Assembly: GCF_001457035.1 (NCBI RefSeq)
Contig: NZ_KQ758618.1
Location: forward strand, 917,173-981,172
DNA length: 64,000 nucleotides
Direction of reading: 5' to 3'
Source: Fictibacillus enclensis
GTDB taxonomy: Bacteria > Bacillota > Bacilli > Bacillales > Fictibacillaceae
Position 1 is the first letter of the stretch. Each line of letters begins with the position of its first letter. A program made the position numbers and the translations under genes. This document shows, piece after piece, positions 44,507 through 54,233 of the stretch. Under the pieces are notes generated by a model. That model ran no database searches, had not been told where the DNA came from, and saw only the letters and a list, made by a program, of their open reading frames with translations.

Positions 44507-45073
44507 ATGAAAAGAAAAAATATCTGGATTGTATCATTGCTTGCGGTGTCGTTGACTCTTGGAGCGTGTTCAAATGACACTGGCGATAAAAATTCGGAAA
44601 AACATGAAACAAAAGATAAAGGAATGAGTCATGAGGGAATGAATCATTCGGGCTCCGGGGAGGTACCAAAGGACCTGAAGAAAGCTATGGACCCAGAGTA
44701 TGAAGTGGGCAGTCAGGCGGTGATTAACGCGGATCATATGGAGGGGATGAAGGGCGCAAAAGCAAAAATAGCCGGGGCCTATGATACAACAGCCTATGTG
44801 GTAACCTATACCCCAACAACAGGTGGAACACCCGTTAAACATCACAAATGGGTCATTCAAGAGGAAATCCAGGATGCAGGAAACAAAACACTGAAAAAAG
44901 GGCAAAAGGTCAAGCTGAAGGCGGATCATATGAAGGGCATGAAAGATGCTTCAGCCATAATCGAATCCTCTGAAAAAACAACCGTCTATATGGTGGACTA
45001 TACCCCAACAACAGGTGGAAAAAGGGTTAAAAATCATAAATGGGTAACGGAAAACGAGCTGGAGGCTAAATAA
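44507..45073 (+). CDS. ydhK: YdhK-family lipoprotein (two DUF1541 repeats)
   Basis: 188 aa from ATG 44507 (AAGGAGGAAG upstream). A lipoprotein signal ends in LTLGAC, with Cys21 as the lipid anchor. A His/Met-rich linker (GMSHEGMNHSGSG) follows, then two similar DUF1541 repeats, each with ADHMEGMKGAKA / ADHMKGMKDASA and VxYTPTTGG...V-x-H-K-WV. The His-Met richness suggests copper or another metal, but this is not established. Lies just upstream of, and perhaps under, the two-component system. Confidence 0.85.
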   Translation: MKRKNIWIVSLLAVSLTLGACSNDTGDKNSEKHETKDKGMSHEGMNHSGSGEVPKDLKKAMDPEYEVGSQAVINADHMEGMKGAKAKIAGAYDTTAYVVTYTPTTGGTPVKHHKWVIQEEIQDAGNKTLKKGQKVKLKADHMKGMKDASAIIESSEKTTVYMVDYTPTTGGKRVKNHKWVTENELEAK

Positions 45074-45080
45074 AGATAAC

Positions 45081-45117
45081 AAAGAGAATCCAAGTGTTTC
45101 ATAAGGATTCTCTTTTT
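45081..45117 (+). terminator. Intrinsic terminator after ydhK
   Basis: AGAGAATCC (45083-45091) pairs with GGATTCTCT (45105-45113), then TTTT. Confidence 0.8.
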
Positions 45118-45154
45118 GTCTATAATTGAGGAAGAAGAAAGGGAGAGAAAATAG

Positions 45155-45853
45155 ATGAAAACCATCCTGATTGTAGATGATGAAGAGAAAATACTCGAGG
45201 TTGTCTCTTCGTATTTGAGAAACGAAGGTTGTCAAACGATTGAAGCGGCTACTGGACAAGCGGCCCTTGAGTATATAAAGAGAGGGCACATTGATTTTGT
45301 TATTTTGGATTTAATGCTTCCAGATTACAGCGGCGAGGATATTTGCCAGAGCATTCGACAAGAAGCTTCCGTTCCCATCCTCATGTTAACGGCAAAAGCA
45401 AAGGAAACAGAACGGATAAAAGGTCTGTCGCTGGGAGCGGATGATTACATGGTTAAACCGTTCAGTCCGAGGGAGCTTGTAATGAGGGTGAAAACGATTC
45501 TGAGACGTTCCAATGAGAACGATCTACTGGCGGACCAAATTTCTTATAATCAAGGCGAGTTAACGATAAATGCAAAGTCAAAAGAAGTTTTTTTAAAGGG
45601 CAATTCTATCAGTCTGACTCCAATCGAATATAAAGCGTTACTTGTTTTTGCGCGACATCCTAAACGCACATTTACTAGAGACGAGCTTGTGGAAAAAGTG
45701 CTCGGATATGATTATGAAGGGGAAACCCGCACCATCGACCAGCATATCAAAAACCTTCGCTATAAAATAGAGAACAATCCTAAAGAGCCCCGGTACATAC
45801 GGACCGTTTTTGGTATGGGGTATAAGTTTGAAGGAAACCGAAGTGAAGATTAA
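45155..45853 (+). CDS. OmpR-family response regulator
   Basis: 232 aa. Receiver domain with acidic pocket DDEEK, phospho-acceptor Asp in FVILDLMLPDYSG (about residue 53), Thr in MLTAKAK and Lys in MVKPFSPREL. The C-terminal winged helix includes LTPIEYKALLVFARHPKRTFTRDELVEKV and GYKFEGN. GAAAGGGAGAG precedes the ATG. It overlaps the kinase gene; the likely target is the direct repeat before ydhK. Confidence 0.93.
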   Translation: MKTILIVDDEEKILEVVSSYLRNEGCQTIEAATGQAALEYIKRGHIDFVILDLMLPDYSGEDICQSIRQEASVPILMLTAKAKETERIKGLSLGADDYMVKPFSPRELVMRVKTILRRSNENDLLADQISYNQGELTINAKSKEVFLKGNSISLTPIEYKALLVFARHPKRTFTRDELVEKVLGYDYEGETRTIDQHIKNLRYKIENNPKEPRYIRTVFGMGYKFEGNRSED

Positions 45854-46919
45854 AGGACTGCATGCCCGGTTGACCCTTGTTTTTATACTTGCAGCAACGG
45901 TTATTTTAATGGTAGCAAGCCTGGTCATTTTGTTGGAAATTCATTATCATTTTACAATGTTTAAATTGGATGCGCCTGAATTTCGGGTGATTAAGCCTCT
46001 GGCCATTCATTTTGAGAGCGCGGTCATCGGTTCAATACTATGGACATTATTGGGGGTATTCATTCTGGTTTGTATGATTAGCTATTTCGTAGCCAGAAAA
46101 CTATCAAAGCCCCTTGTGCAAATGAAATGGGCAGCAGAGAAAATGGCAAAAGGCGAACTCGATGTTAGAGTGAAGGTCCAGGGAAATGATGAATTGCAGG
46201 AGTTAGGGCAATCTTTAAACCAGTTAGCAGCACAGCTGCAAAAACAGGAGATTGCAAGAGAAAATATGACCAGTGATATCGCTCATGAATTACGGACGCC
46301 TCTGGCCACTCTGAAGAGTCATATGGAAGCCATTGAAGATGGAATCTTTGAGGCTACACCTGAGCGGCTGCATTCATTTGGAGAAGAAATTGATCGGCTC
46401 ATCCTGCTGGTTTATGATCTCGAACAATTAACGACGTTTGAAGCACCCAACTTTGTACTTGAAAAGCGAAAAGAAAACTTGGGGGAAGTCCTTCAACAAA
46501 GTATGAGTACATTACGAGAGTCTTATCTGCAAAAAGGAATAGCCTTATCCTTTCATGAAAAAATGCAGATACAATTGCTTATTGATAAAAAAAGAATCAT
46601 GCAAGTTATGATTAACCTGTTAACAAATGCCTTGAAATTTACCCCTGCAAGCGGGAGGGTCGACATTACAATAGAGATTAAAGAGAGGGATGCTGTTATC
46701 ACAATAAAAGACACCGGGATAGGAATATCTAAAGAAGAAATTTCTAAGGTATTTGAACGATTCTATCGGACGGAGAAATCCAGAAACCGCCGATTTGGAG
46801 GGAGTGGCATAGGGCTAACCATCGCCAAACAATTAACTGAAGCTCATGGGGGAAGTATATGGATGGAAAGTGATCCGAATGAAGGGACTGCTGTAATGGT
46901 TACTCTGCCATTACAATAG
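45843..46919 (+). CDS. HAMP sensor histidine kinase (BaeS-like), partner of the upstream regulator
   Basis: 358 aa from GTG 45843, 11 nt inside the regulator gene, with AAGGAAACC upstream. Two transmembrane helices (about residues 8-30 and 58-80) enclose a very short extracellular loop, so the sensor may detect signals at or in the membrane. Then HAMP, HisKA with DIAHELRTPLATLKSH, and HATPase (LLTNALKFTP, DTGIGIS, RFGGSGIGL). Forms a pair with the OmpR-type regulator. Confidence 0.9.
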   Translation: MKIKGLHARLTLVFILAATVILMVASLVILLEIHYHFTMFKLDAPEFRVIKPLAIHFESAVIGSILWTLLGVFILVCMISYFVARKLSKPLVQMKWAAEKMAKGELDVRVKVQGNDELQELGQSLNQLAAQLQKQEIARENMTSDIAHELRTPLATLKSHMEAIEDGIFEATPERLHSFGEEIDRLILLVYDLEQLTTFEAPNFVLEKRKENLGEVLQQSMSTLRESYLQKGIALSFHEKMQIQLLIDKKRIMQVMINLLTNALKFTPASGRVDITIEIKERDAVITIKDTGIGISKEEISKVFERFYRTEKSRNRRFGGSGIGLTIAKQLTEAHGGSIWMESDPNEGTAVMVTLPLQ

Positions 46920-46920
46920 A

Positions 46921-46950
46921 AAAAGCAGCCCAAATTGGCTGCTTTTTCTA
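46921..46950. terminator. Bidirectional terminator between kinase and DUF3006 genes
   Basis: AGCAGCC (46924-46930) pairs with GGCTGCT (46937-46943) with A runs on one side and T on the other; it serves both convergent transcripts. Confidence 0.85.
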
Positions 46951-47169
46951 ATCCTCCCAAATTTCATCCATCAAATCTTCAATTTCTTTTCTCCGCTTTT
47001 CTGTCTGTTCTTTATCAACAAGGACTTCATCACCTTGAAAATAAACGACATCACCGGTTTGAACATTTTTAGGCAGAATGGATCGAAGGATGTCTCTGGT
47101 TTCATTTCCGATTTCAACGACAGCATACTCACCCTCGATGCGATCAATGATTCCTTTGATTTTTTTCAT
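46948..47169 (-). CDS. DUF3006 family protein
   Basis: 73 aa, hydrophilic. KGIIDRIEGEYAVVEIG and LPKNVQTGDVVYF are the DUF3006 pattern, a small beta-rich protein of unknown function. Its start shares one base with the stop of the MBL-fold gene (TAATG), so translation is coupled. DUF3006 genes are often next to secreted ComEC-like MBL proteins. Confidence 0.85.
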   Translation of the reverse strand: MKKIKGIIDRIEGEYAVVEIGNETRDILRSILPKNVQTGDVVYFQGDEVLVDKEQTEKRRKEIEDLMDEIWED

Positions 47170-48005
47170 TACTTCTTCTCCGTTTTTACAGTCAACGTTG
47201 AGCCATTGGTTGTAAAGACGATAGCTCCTTTTTGATCCGTTCGATATACTTTCGTTTTCTTTAATCGGTTCAATACCTCTTTTGTAGGGTGACCGTAATG
47301 ATTCTTTTTGCCGACAGAGATGACAGAATACTGCGGATTCACCGCTTTAATGAACGCACTACTCGATGATGTCTTCGCACCATGGTGACCTACTTTAAGA
47401 ACGTTTGCTCTTAAGGTTTCCTTGGATTTTATCATATCTGCCTCTGATTTAGCCTCGGCATCTCCTGTGAACAGGAACGATTTCTTGCCATGCACCAGAC
47501 GGAGAACGGCACTCCAGTCGTTTAGGTCACTTTTGCTGTACGTTTTAACCGGAGCAACAAACTTTGCTGACACACCCTTAAGCGGCACCTTTACGTCCTT
47601 TTTCGCCGTTTTGATGGTTAACCCCTCACGTTTTACGGCGAGCAGAAAATCTTTGTAGGCTTGACTTGTATGAGAAACCTTTGGTGCATAAACAGATTTC
47701 ACTTTGAATGCCTTTAGCACCTCATCCAGTCCGCCAATGTGGTCCGCATCAGGATGTGTCGCGATCATAACTTCAATATCTTTCACTTTTTGCTTCTTCA
47801 AGTAAGCAACTACATCGCTGCCATCCTTGTTTCCTGCATCGATGATCATATCATCACCGCCAGCGGTTTTAATATACGTGCCATCTCCCTGGCCGACATC
47901 CATAAAATGGACAGTGGTCGTTTTGGTGGCCGCGGTTGTTGGCGTGCTTGAAAATATCAGACTACTACTTATTAATGCAGAGAATACCCATGTTGGTTTC
48001 TTCAC
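47169..48005 (-). CDS. Secreted ComEC-like metallo-beta-lactamase-fold protein
   Basis: 278 aa. A signal peptide (residues 1-25, cleavage near TTAA) is followed by a ComEC/Rec2-type MBL domain: MDVGQGDGTYI, ATHPDADHIGGLDEV (HxDxDH metal motif near residues 82-87), FTGDAEAKSE and KVGHHGAKTSSS. The family may hydrolyse nucleic acid or phosphoesters outside the cell; here there are no membrane helices of ComEC itself. It uses ATG 48005 with AGGGGGAAAAG upstream. Co-translated with the DUF3006 gene. Confidence 0.9.
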   Translation of the reverse strand: MKKPTWVFSALISSSLIFSSTPTTAATKTTTVHFMDVGQGDGTYIKTAGGDDMIIDAGNKDGSDVVAYLKKQKVKDIEVMIATHPDADHIGGLDEVLKAFKVKSVYAPKVSHTSQAYKDFLLAVKREGLTIKTAKKDVKVPLKGVSAKFVAPVKTYSKSDLNDWSAVLRLVHGKKSFLFTGDAEAKSEADMIKSKETLRANVLKVGHHGAKTSSSSAFIKAVNPQYSVISVGKKNHYGHPTKEVLNRLKKTKVYRTDQKGAIVFTTNGSTLTVKTEKK

Positions 48006-48254
48006 TTGTTGCTTTTCCCCCTATGAATGTAAATAAATAACTATGTAATAATAAACCATTTCATGAAAAATTTCTATACTATAATAATAAACTATTTAAT
48101 TTTTTTAGTGAGAGATCCAAAAACTTACGGTAGAATGATAACATTTATGAATGTATCTTATTCGCTCTTAATAATCGTCTTTCCCTTACCAAAAACTTAG
48201 GTTATGATGTGGGTATAAATAATACCATCAAAATAATCCGGAGGACTTGAACTA

Positions 48255-49097
48255 ATGAAGCAAGACTTACAGCTGCTCGGAGAAGCACTTATCCATCGGA
48301 AACAAGCGATTGCCGAAATGATTCATTCAAACCGAATGGCTGGTGTGCAGATGACACCTGAACAAACCAATGATTTTCAAAGAGTATTGCCTAAAATTAT
48401 GGAATTTCGGGAGCAATTGATTCAACTTTTTGGGGAATCACTGATCCAATTTGAAAATCTTGATCGCAGCATTGAGCAGTTTCGAGAATGGGGAAGAGAA
48501 GCGGGGGATTTTCTATTTAAAATCGGAGCCCCTCTTGACCAAGCCTTGTTTGATACGAGCTTTTATCGCACATACCTTTGGAAAGCGATTAAAGAAGAAA
48601 CGATAAGTCACGGGTTGTCTGTAGAAACTATATTTGAGGTTATTGAAATAATCGACCCTCTTCTGGACCATGCTGTTTACTTTTTTAGCTTGAGTTATGT
48701 GGAGTCTTACCAAAAAGTTCTTGAACAGGCTAAATCGGCGTTTTTAGAGCTGTCAGTCCCGATCGTCCCTTTGGTCAAAGGAACAGGAGTCTTACCGTTA
48801 ATTGGCAATATTGACACAGAAAGAGCTCAACTTATTTTGGAAGAAACCTTAAAACAATCATCCAAACTAAAACTGGAAAATCTTATTTTGGATCTATCAG
48901 GGGTACTCATTGTGGATACTATGGTGGCGGACCAATTGTATAAAGTGATGGATGCTTTATCGTTACTTGGGGTAACAACCGTACTCACTGGAATACGTCC
49001 GGAAGTAGCTCAAACGATGGTTTCATTAGGATTAAACATCGATAAGTTTAAAGTGAAGGGCAATTTGCACCAGGCCTTTTTGGAGGTGCAAAAGTAA
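48255..49097 (+). CDS. RsbR-type STAS-domain protein (stressosome paralog)
   Basis: 280 aa. The N-terminal half is helical and resembles the non-heme globin-like module of RsbR paralogs. The C-terminal STAS domain starts at VPLVKGTGVLPLIGNIDTER and contains NLILDLSGVLIVDTMVADQL, where the RsbT-phosphorylated residues lie (Thr in IVDT). It would join the stressosome that releases RsbT and turns on SigB. GGAGG precedes the ATG. A single-gene unit. Confidence 0.88.
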   Translation: MKQDLQLLGEALIHRKQAIAEMIHSNRMAGVQMTPEQTNDFQRVLPKIMEFREQLIQLFGESLIQFENLDRSIEQFREWGREAGDFLFKIGAPLDQALFDTSFYRTYLWKAIKEETISHGLSVETIFEVIEIIDPLLDHAVYFFSLSYVESYQKVLEQAKSAFLELSVPIVPLVKGTGVLPLIGNIDTERAQLILEETLKQSSKLKLENLILDLSGVLIVDTMVADQLYKVMDALSLLGVTTVLTGIRPEVAQTMVSLGLNIDKFKVKGNLHQAFLEVQK

Positions 49098-49134
49098 AAC
49101 AGCTGGAGAGCACATAGCTTTCCGGCTGTTTTTA
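49097..49134 (+). terminator. Intrinsic terminator after the RsbR-type gene
   Basis: AACAGCTGGA (49098-49107) pairs with TCCGGCTGTT (49121-49130) with one G-U pair, then TTTA. Confidence 0.8.
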
Positions 49135-49232
49135 TTTTGGGGATTCAGTCCTTGTTTATCCTATTCCATGTTAATAAACGCTTTTAAACTAAATAGCCCT
49201 TTGTTTGTTAAATAAAAGGTCTAACGGTATAC

Positions 49233-49271
49233 ATGACATTTATCATACTTTAGGAATGACACATATGTCTT
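49233..49271. promoter_or_regulatory. Candidate DesR-binding region before the desaturase gene
   Basis: Two imperfect inverted repeats, ATGACATTTATCAT (49233-49246) and AATGACACATATGTCTT (49255-49271), lie just upstream of a promoter with good TATACT (49293-49298) but a poor -35. That layout suits activation by a response regulator such as DesR. The sequence resemblance to known DesR sites is only approximate. Confidence 0.5.
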
Positions 49272-49329
49272 AAAAGCCAAGACTCCCATCTGTATACTTA
49301 AGTAGAACCAATGGGAGGGAAACATACTA

Positions 49330-50367
49330 ATGTCAAAACACAAAAATGCTGTTAATTTACGAAAACAAGTTGCCCCATATGAAAAACCAAGTACAAAAAA
49401 TAGTGTAACGCAGCTAATTAATACACTTGTACCTTTTATTCTTCTGTGGTACCTGGCTTACGAAAGCTTGTCCATTTCATATTTCCTTGCTTTGCCCTTA
49501 ACGATAATTGGTGCCGGATTTTTGACTCGCATTTTTATTATTTTTCATGATTGCTGTCACCATTCATTCTTTCGAAACCGAAAAGCCAATAAAATTATCG
49601 GAACGATGACAGGAGTCCTTACTTTATTTCCGTATCATCAATGGCAGCATGAACATAACATTCATCATGCTACAAGTGGTAACTTAAATAAACGTGGAAC
49701 AGGTGATATTTGGATCATGACGGTAGATGAGTATTTAGCGGCATCTTTTTGGAGGCGCATCGCTTATCGTTTATACCGAAATCCGATCATAATGTTTGGT
49801 CTTGGGCCAATATACGTATTCCTGATTACCAATCGCTTTAACCGCAAAGGAGCAAGATTCAAAGAACGTATAAATTTATATATAACAAACCTTTCTATCG
49901 CTGCGTTCGCTGCATTACTTTGTTGGACAGTCGGCTGGGAGGCATTCTTGCTTGTTCAAGGTCCCATTTTCTTTGTATCGGGTGTTGCCGGTATTTGGCT
50001 GTTTTATGTACAGCATCAATTTGAAGACTCTTATTTTGAACATGACGAAGAGTGGGATTATGTGAAAGCCGCTATAGATGGCAGTTCTTACTATAAGCTT
50101 CCGAAAGTTCTGCAATGGCTGACAGGCAATATTGGATTTCATCATATTCATCATTTAAGCCCAAGGGTGCCTAATTATAACTTGGAAGATGTTCATCGTA
50201 TTGATTCAACATTCCAAAATGTACAAACGATCACTCTTACTTCAAGCCTTCGTTCCCTTGGATTCCGTCTTTGGGATGAGGAGAGCAGAACGTTTATTAG
50301 CTTTAAAGGCATTCAAAAGGTAAAATCAAAAAAGAATAAGGTAAACGCCTATTTGAAATCAGTTTAA
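49330..50367 (+). CDS. des: Membrane fatty acid desaturase (Des)
   Basis: 345 aa with four to five transmembrane helices. The three di-iron histidine boxes are complete: HDCCHH (near residue 74), HNIHH (about 112) and HHIHH (about 274). It introduces a cis double bond in phospholipid acyl chains to fluidise membranes at low temperature, in B. subtilis at delta-5. GGGAGGGAAA precedes the ATG. The DesK-DesR regulators follow. Confidence 0.94.
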   Translation: MSKHKNAVNLRKQVAPYEKPSTKNSVTQLINTLVPFILLWYLAYESLSISYFLALPLTIIGAGFLTRIFIIFHDCCHHSFFRNRKANKIIGTMTGVLTLFPYHQWQHEHNIHHATSGNLNKRGTGDIWIMTVDEYLAASFWRRIAYRLYRNPIIMFGLGPIYVFLITNRFNRKGARFKERINLYITNLSIAAFAALLCWTVGWEAFLLVQGPIFFVSGVAGIWLFYVQHQFEDSYFEHDEEWDYVKAAIDGSSYYKLPKVLQWLTGNIGFHHIHHLSPRVPNYNLEDVHRIDSTFQNVQTITLTSSLRSLGFRLWDEESRTFISFKGIQKVKSKKNKVNAYLKSV

Positions 50368-50385
50368 GCGGCACATAACATACGT

Positions 50386-50425
50386 AGTCCTGAAAGCATG
50401 GGTCAACCCATTGTTTTCAGGACTC
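50386..50425 (+). terminator. Hairpin after des, probable terminator
   Basis: AGTCCTGAAA pairs with TTTCAGGACT around an inner ATGGG/CCCAT helix. The following T tract is interrupted (CCATTCTTTCTT), so read-through to desK is likely. Confidence 0.6.
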
Positions 50426-50494
50426 CATTCTTTCTTGAAAAGATATTGTGATAAAATTACAATAGGCATTTAACATCGCAAAAGAGGTTTCAAT

Positions 50495-51622
50495 ATGAAA
50501 AAGATATATCAACTGTTTCAAAGGAATACAGGGATTTCCCCGTATGTTTGGAGCGTTTTTAGTATTTTACCGTTTTACTTTATTTTTCAATCATCTTCCA
50601 CGAAAGCCATTGTAGCGGGTATTATACTAACCATTTTCTTCTTTATTTCTTATCGTTTTGCTTTCATTTCAAAAGGGTGGCCTGTTTACGGTTGGGCTTG
50701 CATTCTTATTGCCATATCCATTACCATGACAAGCCTTTACAACTATATTTATTTTGCATTTTTTCTTGCTTATTTTATTGGTAATATAAAAGAACGGATC
50801 CCTTTTATTTCCTTATATATTCTACATCTCGTCAGTATGACCGTCTCTTTTAACTTCAACATCGTTTTTCAAGATGATCAGTTCCTAAAACAACTGCCTT
50901 TTATCATTATCATTTGGATCAGTATCATCCTGATGCCTTTCAGTTTATATAATCGAAAAAAGCGTGAGCATCTCGAAGAACAATTGCAAGATGCAAATGC
51001 GGTACTCGTAAAACAGCAGGAGCGACAGCGAATTGCCCGTGATCTGCACGATACGTTAGGACAAAAGCTTTCGCTGATTGGTCTGAAAAGTGATTTGGCC
51101 AAAAAATTAATTGAAAAAGATCCAGTGCAGGCCCGATCTCAGTTAAATGACGTCCAGCAGACGGCTAGAACAGCACTGAACGAAGTCCGGAAAATGGTGT
51201 CTCAAATGCGAGGCATTCGATTAGAAGAGGAACTCATCAATGTGAAACAAATACTTAAAGCAGCGCAAATTGAATATATAGGTGATCAAAAAATAAACCT
51301 AACAAATGTCTCCCTGTTGATTGAAAACATTCTGAGTATGTGTTTGAAAGAAGCGGTAACCAATGTTGTAAAACACAGTAACGCAACAACCTGCCATATC
51401 TCTATCGAACAATCATTAAACGAAGTTAATATTTCCATAAAGGATAACGGCGCAGGTTTAAAAGTAAATGAAGATATAACAAAAGGTCACGGATTACTGG
51501 GAATAAAAGAAAGACTTGAATTTGTTAACGGACGTCTTGAACTCTTTTCAGAGGAAGGGACTACGTTAATTATACGAGTGCCGAATGTCATAAAATCCGC
51601 GGAAAAGGAGGAAGGCAAATGA
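50495..51622 (+). CDS. desK: Sensor histidine kinase DesK
   Basis: 375 aa. Five hydrophobic segments in the first ~150 residues, then a cytosolic HisKA_3 domain with the phospho-accepting His in RQRIARDLHDTLGQKLS, and an HATPase_c domain (KEAVTNVVKHS, DNGAGL, GHGLLGIKERL). Senses membrane thickness and order in the cold. Coupled by a 4-nt overlap to DesR. Confidence 0.92.
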   Translation: MKKIYQLFQRNTGISPYVWSVFSILPFYFIFQSSSTKAIVAGIILTIFFFISYRFAFISKGWPVYGWACILIAISITMTSLYNYIYFAFFLAYFIGNIKERIPFISLYILHLVSMTVSFNFNIVFQDDQFLKQLPFIIIIWISIILMPFSLYNRKKREHLEEQLQDANAVLVKQQERQRIARDLHDTLGQKLSLIGLKSDLAKKLIEKDPVQARSQLNDVQQTARTALNEVRKMVSQMRGIRLEEELINVKQILKAAQIEYIGDQKINLTNVSLLIENILSMCLKEAVTNVVKHSNATTCHISIEQSLNEVNISIKDNGAGLKVNEDITKGHGLLGIKERLEFVNGRLELFSEEGTTLIIRVPNVIKSAEKEEGK

Positions 51623-52218
51623 TTCGGATCGTCATTGCGGAAGACCAGCAAATGATGTTGGGAGCACTGGGTCTGCTGCTTAATTTGGAAGAGGATATGG
51701 AAGTCGTGGGAAAGGCCGGCGACGGAGAAGAAGCGATTTCGCTTGTTCATCAGTATCAGCCTGACATTTGTATTATGGATATTGAAATGCCAGTAAAAAC
51801 GGGACTTGAAGCAGCGGAAGAACTGAAAGAATCAGGTGCCAAAGTGATCATTTTAACTACATTCGCTCGTACAGGATATTTCCAGCGTGCGGTGAAGGCT
51901 GGGGTTCGAGGATATTTACTGAAAGATAGTCCAAGTGAAGAATTGGCAAGCTCCATCCGCAGTGTGATGGCAGGCAGGCGAATATATGCTCCAGAACTTG
52001 TGGACGATGCCTACAGTGAGGAGAACCCGCTGACTGACCGTGAAAAAGAGGTATTGACCCTCATTGCCGATGGAAAAAATACAAAGGAAATCGCCACTCA
52101 GCTTTCTATCAAAGCCGGAACGGTACGGAATTACATTTCAACCATATTAGAAAAACTCGAAGTCACCAATCGGATTGAGGCCATAACCCGGTTTCAGGAA
52201 AAAGGCTGGTTTAAGTAA
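51619..52218 (+). CDS. desR: NarL/LuxR-type response regulator DesR
   Basis: 199 aa. Receiver domain with EDQQMM, the phospho-acceptor Asp in ICIMDIEMPVKTG (residue 54) and Lys in YLLKDSPSEEL. The LuxR-type helix-turn-helix reads LTDREKEVLTLIADGKNTKEI and LSIKAGTVRNYISTILEKL. Activated by DesK, it switches on des. GGAAGG precedes the ATG, which lies in the end of desK. Confidence 0.94.
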   Translation: MIRIVIAEDQQMMLGALGLLLNLEEDMEVVGKAGDGEEAISLVHQYQPDICIMDIEMPVKTGLEAAEELKESGAKVIILTTFARTGYFQRAVKAGVRGYLLKDSPSEELASSIRSVMAGRRIYAPELVDDAYSEENPLTDREKEVLTLIADGKNTKEIATQLSIKAGTVRNYISTILEKLEVTNRIEAITRFQEKGWFK

Positions 52219-52277
52219 GTGTTCAAGCAGGCTGGAAGAAGATAAATATACCAATTATAATAAGTACAGCAGTTAAA

Positions 52278-52305
52278 AAAGCATTCTAAATAGAATGCTT
52301 TTTTT
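52278..52305 (+). terminator. Intrinsic terminator after desR
   Basis: AAAGCATTCTA pairs with TAGAATGCTTT with a very short loop, then five T residues. Confidence 0.88.
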
Positions 52306-52431
52306 CTGTATCATAATCGGTGATGTTCCGAGATTGAATTGTATTGTGAAAGAAATACCAAGGATTAAGATAAGGATACCTAAAACATAAATAAACAATT
52401 TCAATTTTACCGTTTCATTTTTGAATCTTTA

Positions 52432-52497
52432 TTATTGCATATACAACAAATATAAGCTACATTTAATATAAGTAAATTTTATTGCATTTACAACAAA
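52432..52497. promoter_or_regulatory. Repeated MarR-type operators before the marR-pai operon
   Basis: TTATTGCATATACAACAAA (52432-52450) and TTATTGCATTTACAACAAA (52479-52497) are 19-bp direct repeats with one difference, 47 bp apart. Each contains the imperfect palindrome TTGCATWTACAA, like typical MarR sites. The second lies 21 bp before the MarR-type gene, suggesting autorepression. Confidence 0.7.
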
Positions 52498-52517
52498 AAA
52501 TGCTAAGGGAGTGAATT

Positions 52518-53505
<988 letters not shown>

Positions 53506-53528
53506 CTTTTTATGAAAGAATGGATGTT

Positions 53529-54134
53529 ATGTATATCCCTAAACCTTTTAAGATTGAGGATGAAGCAGTAATTTATGATTTTATCGAAAAATACGGCTTT
53601 GCAGCGTTATTTTCTCAGCATAAAGGAGAACCGTACGCTACTCATCTTCCGCTGTTGTTAAATAAATCTGAACATTTGTTATATGGCCATTTTGCACGCC
53701 CAAACGCACAATGGAAGGATGCTGAAGGCCAGCAAGTGCTAGCGGTTTTCCAAGGCCCTCACTGTTATATTTCACCATCGTGGTATGAGACAAGTAAAGC
53801 AGTGCCAACATGGAATTATGTTTCTATCCATGTCTATGGAAAGATGGAGATTGTCGAAGACAGAAACGCAATCATTGATTCTTTAAATCATCTGGTAAAT
53901 AAATATGAAATCTCTGATAGTCCATACAACTTAAATCACGTAGAACCTAGTTTTATAGAAGGAATGACGAAAGGAATTGTAGCGTTTAGAATAAAAATCA
54001 CAAATACTGAAGCAAAAGCGAAATTAAGTCAGAATCATCCTGTGGAAAGGCAAGAATTGATTATTAAACATCTGGAAGAAACATCTCAAGAAGATAATAT
54101 GCAAGTAGCAGCTTTAATGAAAAAAAATCTCTAA
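53529..54134 (+). CDS. paiB: PaiB-type FMN-binding transcriptional regulator
   Basis: 201 aa from ATG 53529 (MYIPKPFK); ATG 53520 is also possible and neither has a strong ribosome site. The split-barrel flavin-binding fold shows FAALFSQHKGEPYATHLPLL, LYGHFARPNAQWKD, GPHCYISPSWYE and VPTWNYVSIHVYG. PaiB acts with PaiA in B. subtilis as a negative factor for sporulation and degradative enzyme genes. No clear terminator follows. Confidence 0.88.
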   Translation: MYIPKPFKIEDEAVIYDFIEKYGFAALFSQHKGEPYATHLPLLLNKSEHLLYGHFARPNAQWKDAEGQQVLAVFQGPHCYISPSWYETSKAVPTWNYVSIHVYGKMEIVEDRNAIIDSLNHLVNKYEISDSPYNLNHVEPSFIEGMTKGIVAFRIKITNTEAKAKLSQNHPVERQELIIKHLEETSQEDNMQVAALMKKNL

Positions 54135-54233
54135 TTAACCATATGCATTAATGTTTCGTTAATCTTTTACTGATTTGTCTATTATCCAACCGACCATTTT
54201 CACTCAAAAAATAATGTCTAACAATGAATATAG

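Noticed and set aside
48190..48216. GGGTAT upstream of the RsbR-type gene as a SigB promoter
   Set aside because: No GTTTAA-like -35 at 12-15 bp upstream; only the -10 half matches.
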